From contig NZ_FOXL01000002.1 of the NCBI RefSeq assembly GCF_900115705.1, forward strand, positions 682,001-746,000: DNA of 64,000 bases. Direction: 5' to 3'. How positions within the stretch are numbered: the stretch's first letter is position 1; each line of letters opens with the position of its first letter. Source of the stretch: Frateuria terrea (GTDB taxonomy: Bacteria; Pseudomonadota; Gammaproteobacteria; Xanthomonadales; Rhodanobacteraceae). Under the pieces are notes generated by a model, which saw nothing but the letters and a program-made list of their open reading frames with translations, searched no databases and was not told the origin of the DNA. The position numbers were made by a program, and so were the translations under genes. Shown piece after piece: positions 63,434 through 64,000 of this stretch.

Positions 63434-63982
63434 CTACGCCGCCAGCGCCTCGATCACCGCATCGGCGAACGCCGGAATGTCATCCGGCTTGCGGCTGGTG
63501 ATCAGGTTGCCGTCGCGCACCACCTCGCGGTCTTCCCACTTCGCGCCGGCGTTCTCCAGGTCCTGCCGCAAGGACGGCCACGAGGTCACCTTGCGCCCGT
63601 CCACCTGCCCCGCGTTGATCAGCGTCCACGGCCCGTGGCAGATCGCCGCCACTGTCTTGCCGGCACTGGCAAACGCCTTCACCAGCTCGACCGCCGCCGG
63701 CTGCGTGCGCAGCTTGTCGGGATTGATCACGCCGCCAGGCAGCACCAGCGCGTCGAAGTCGGCGGCGTCGGCGTCCTCCAGCTTCATGTCCACCGGCACG
63801 CTGCCGGCCCAGTCGCCGCCCTTCCAGCCCTTGATCTCCCTGGCATCGCCCGGCGCGATCACCTGCACTTCGGCACCGGCCTCTTCCAGCAGACGCTTGG
63901 GTTCGGTCAGTTCGGAATATTCAAACCCGTCGGTGGCCAGCACCGCGATGGCGCGGCCGGTGAGCTTCTTCGATGGCGACAT
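63434..63982 (-). CDS. DJ-1/PfpI-family protein (type 1 glutamine amidotransferase-like)
   Basis: 182 residues. AIAVLATDGFEYSELTEPKRLLEEAGAEVQVIAPG at the N-terminus, DALVLPGGVINPDKLRT, and the nucleophile elbow AAICHGPWTLINAG with Cys115-His116, then VTSWPSLRQDLENAGAKWED. Members act as protein/DNA deglycases, chaperones or proteases during stress; PfpI/YhbO-type proteins are closest. The start is ATG with AGGAGG 7 bases upstream. It converges on the EF-G-like gene with about 100 bases between, containing no clear terminator. Confidence 0.94.
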   Translation of the reverse strand: MSPSKKLTGRAIAVLATDGFEYSELTEPKRLLEEAGAEVQVIAPGDAREIKGWKGGDWAGSVPVDMKLEDADAADFDALVLPGGVINPDKLRTQPAAVELVKAFASAGKTVAAICHGPWTLINAGQVDGRKVTSWPSLRQDLENAGAKWEDREVVRDGNLITSRKPDDIPAFADAVIEALAA

Positions 63983-64000
63983 GGCAATCCTCCTGCAATG

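Overview
The window is GC-rich, densely coded bacterial chromosome. Gene order (dnaE-accA, xseB-ispA, glyA-nrdR-ribD, ribH-nusB, thiL-pgpA), an EttA translation factor and protein similarity by eye point to a gammaproteobacterium of the order Lysobacterales (Xanthomonadales), most likely a Rhodanobacteraceae relative of Dyella, Frateuria or Rhodanobacter. The placement is an inference; no database was searched. No rRNA, tRNA, CRISPR array, prophage or insertion sequence was recognised.

Layout. (1) 1-8.4 kb, plus strand: the 3' part of dnaE, then accA, a VOC protein, an NYN/OST-HTH protein, tilS, xseB and ispA. (2) 8.5-14.1 kb: a DUF4870 membrane protein and pmbA (minus), a DUF1653 gene and darP (plus), then a minus-strand block of a ThrE-like exporter, an NfeD protein and an SPFH/stomatin protein. 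(3) 14.2-36.3 kb, all minus strand: the standout region. A MacA-like adaptor and one MacB/LolD-type ATPase are followed by six consecutive pairs of FtsX/MacB-type permeases (twelve genes, here called A1-B1 to A6-B6). A secreted ankyrin-repeat protein lies between pairs 5 and 6. A sigma-54 response regulator, a small secreted protein and a membrane histidine kinase follow. A textbook sigma-54 promoter and an upstream TGTCC/GGACA palindrome precede the adaptor, so the cluster seems to carry its own activator.

(4) 36.6-50.6 kb: an aldo/keto reductase and a riboflavin-thiamine-nucleotide metabolism region (pgpA, thiL, nusB, ribH, an LD-carboxypeptidase, a RibBX-type ribB, ribE with FMN riboswitch, ribD, nrdR, glyA). 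It is broken up by unrelated genes, notably a LysR/oxidoreductase/secreted metallo-beta-lactamase/cupin set between ribE and ribD. (5) 50.7-64 kb: an exported alpha/beta hydrolase with a TetR regulator, a 5'-truncated DUF817 gene, a second aldo/keto reductase, ettA, pyrF, a small P-loop ATPase, a TfoX-like protein, two proline-rich single-pass proteins sharing a C-terminal domain, an EF-G-like GTPase lacking the switch II histidine, and a PfpI-type protein.

A dispersed CCCTCTCC/GGAGAGGG plus GGGGTGAGG palindromic repeat occupies many of the intergenic gaps. Long open frames opposite real genes are shadows caused by high GC and were left out.
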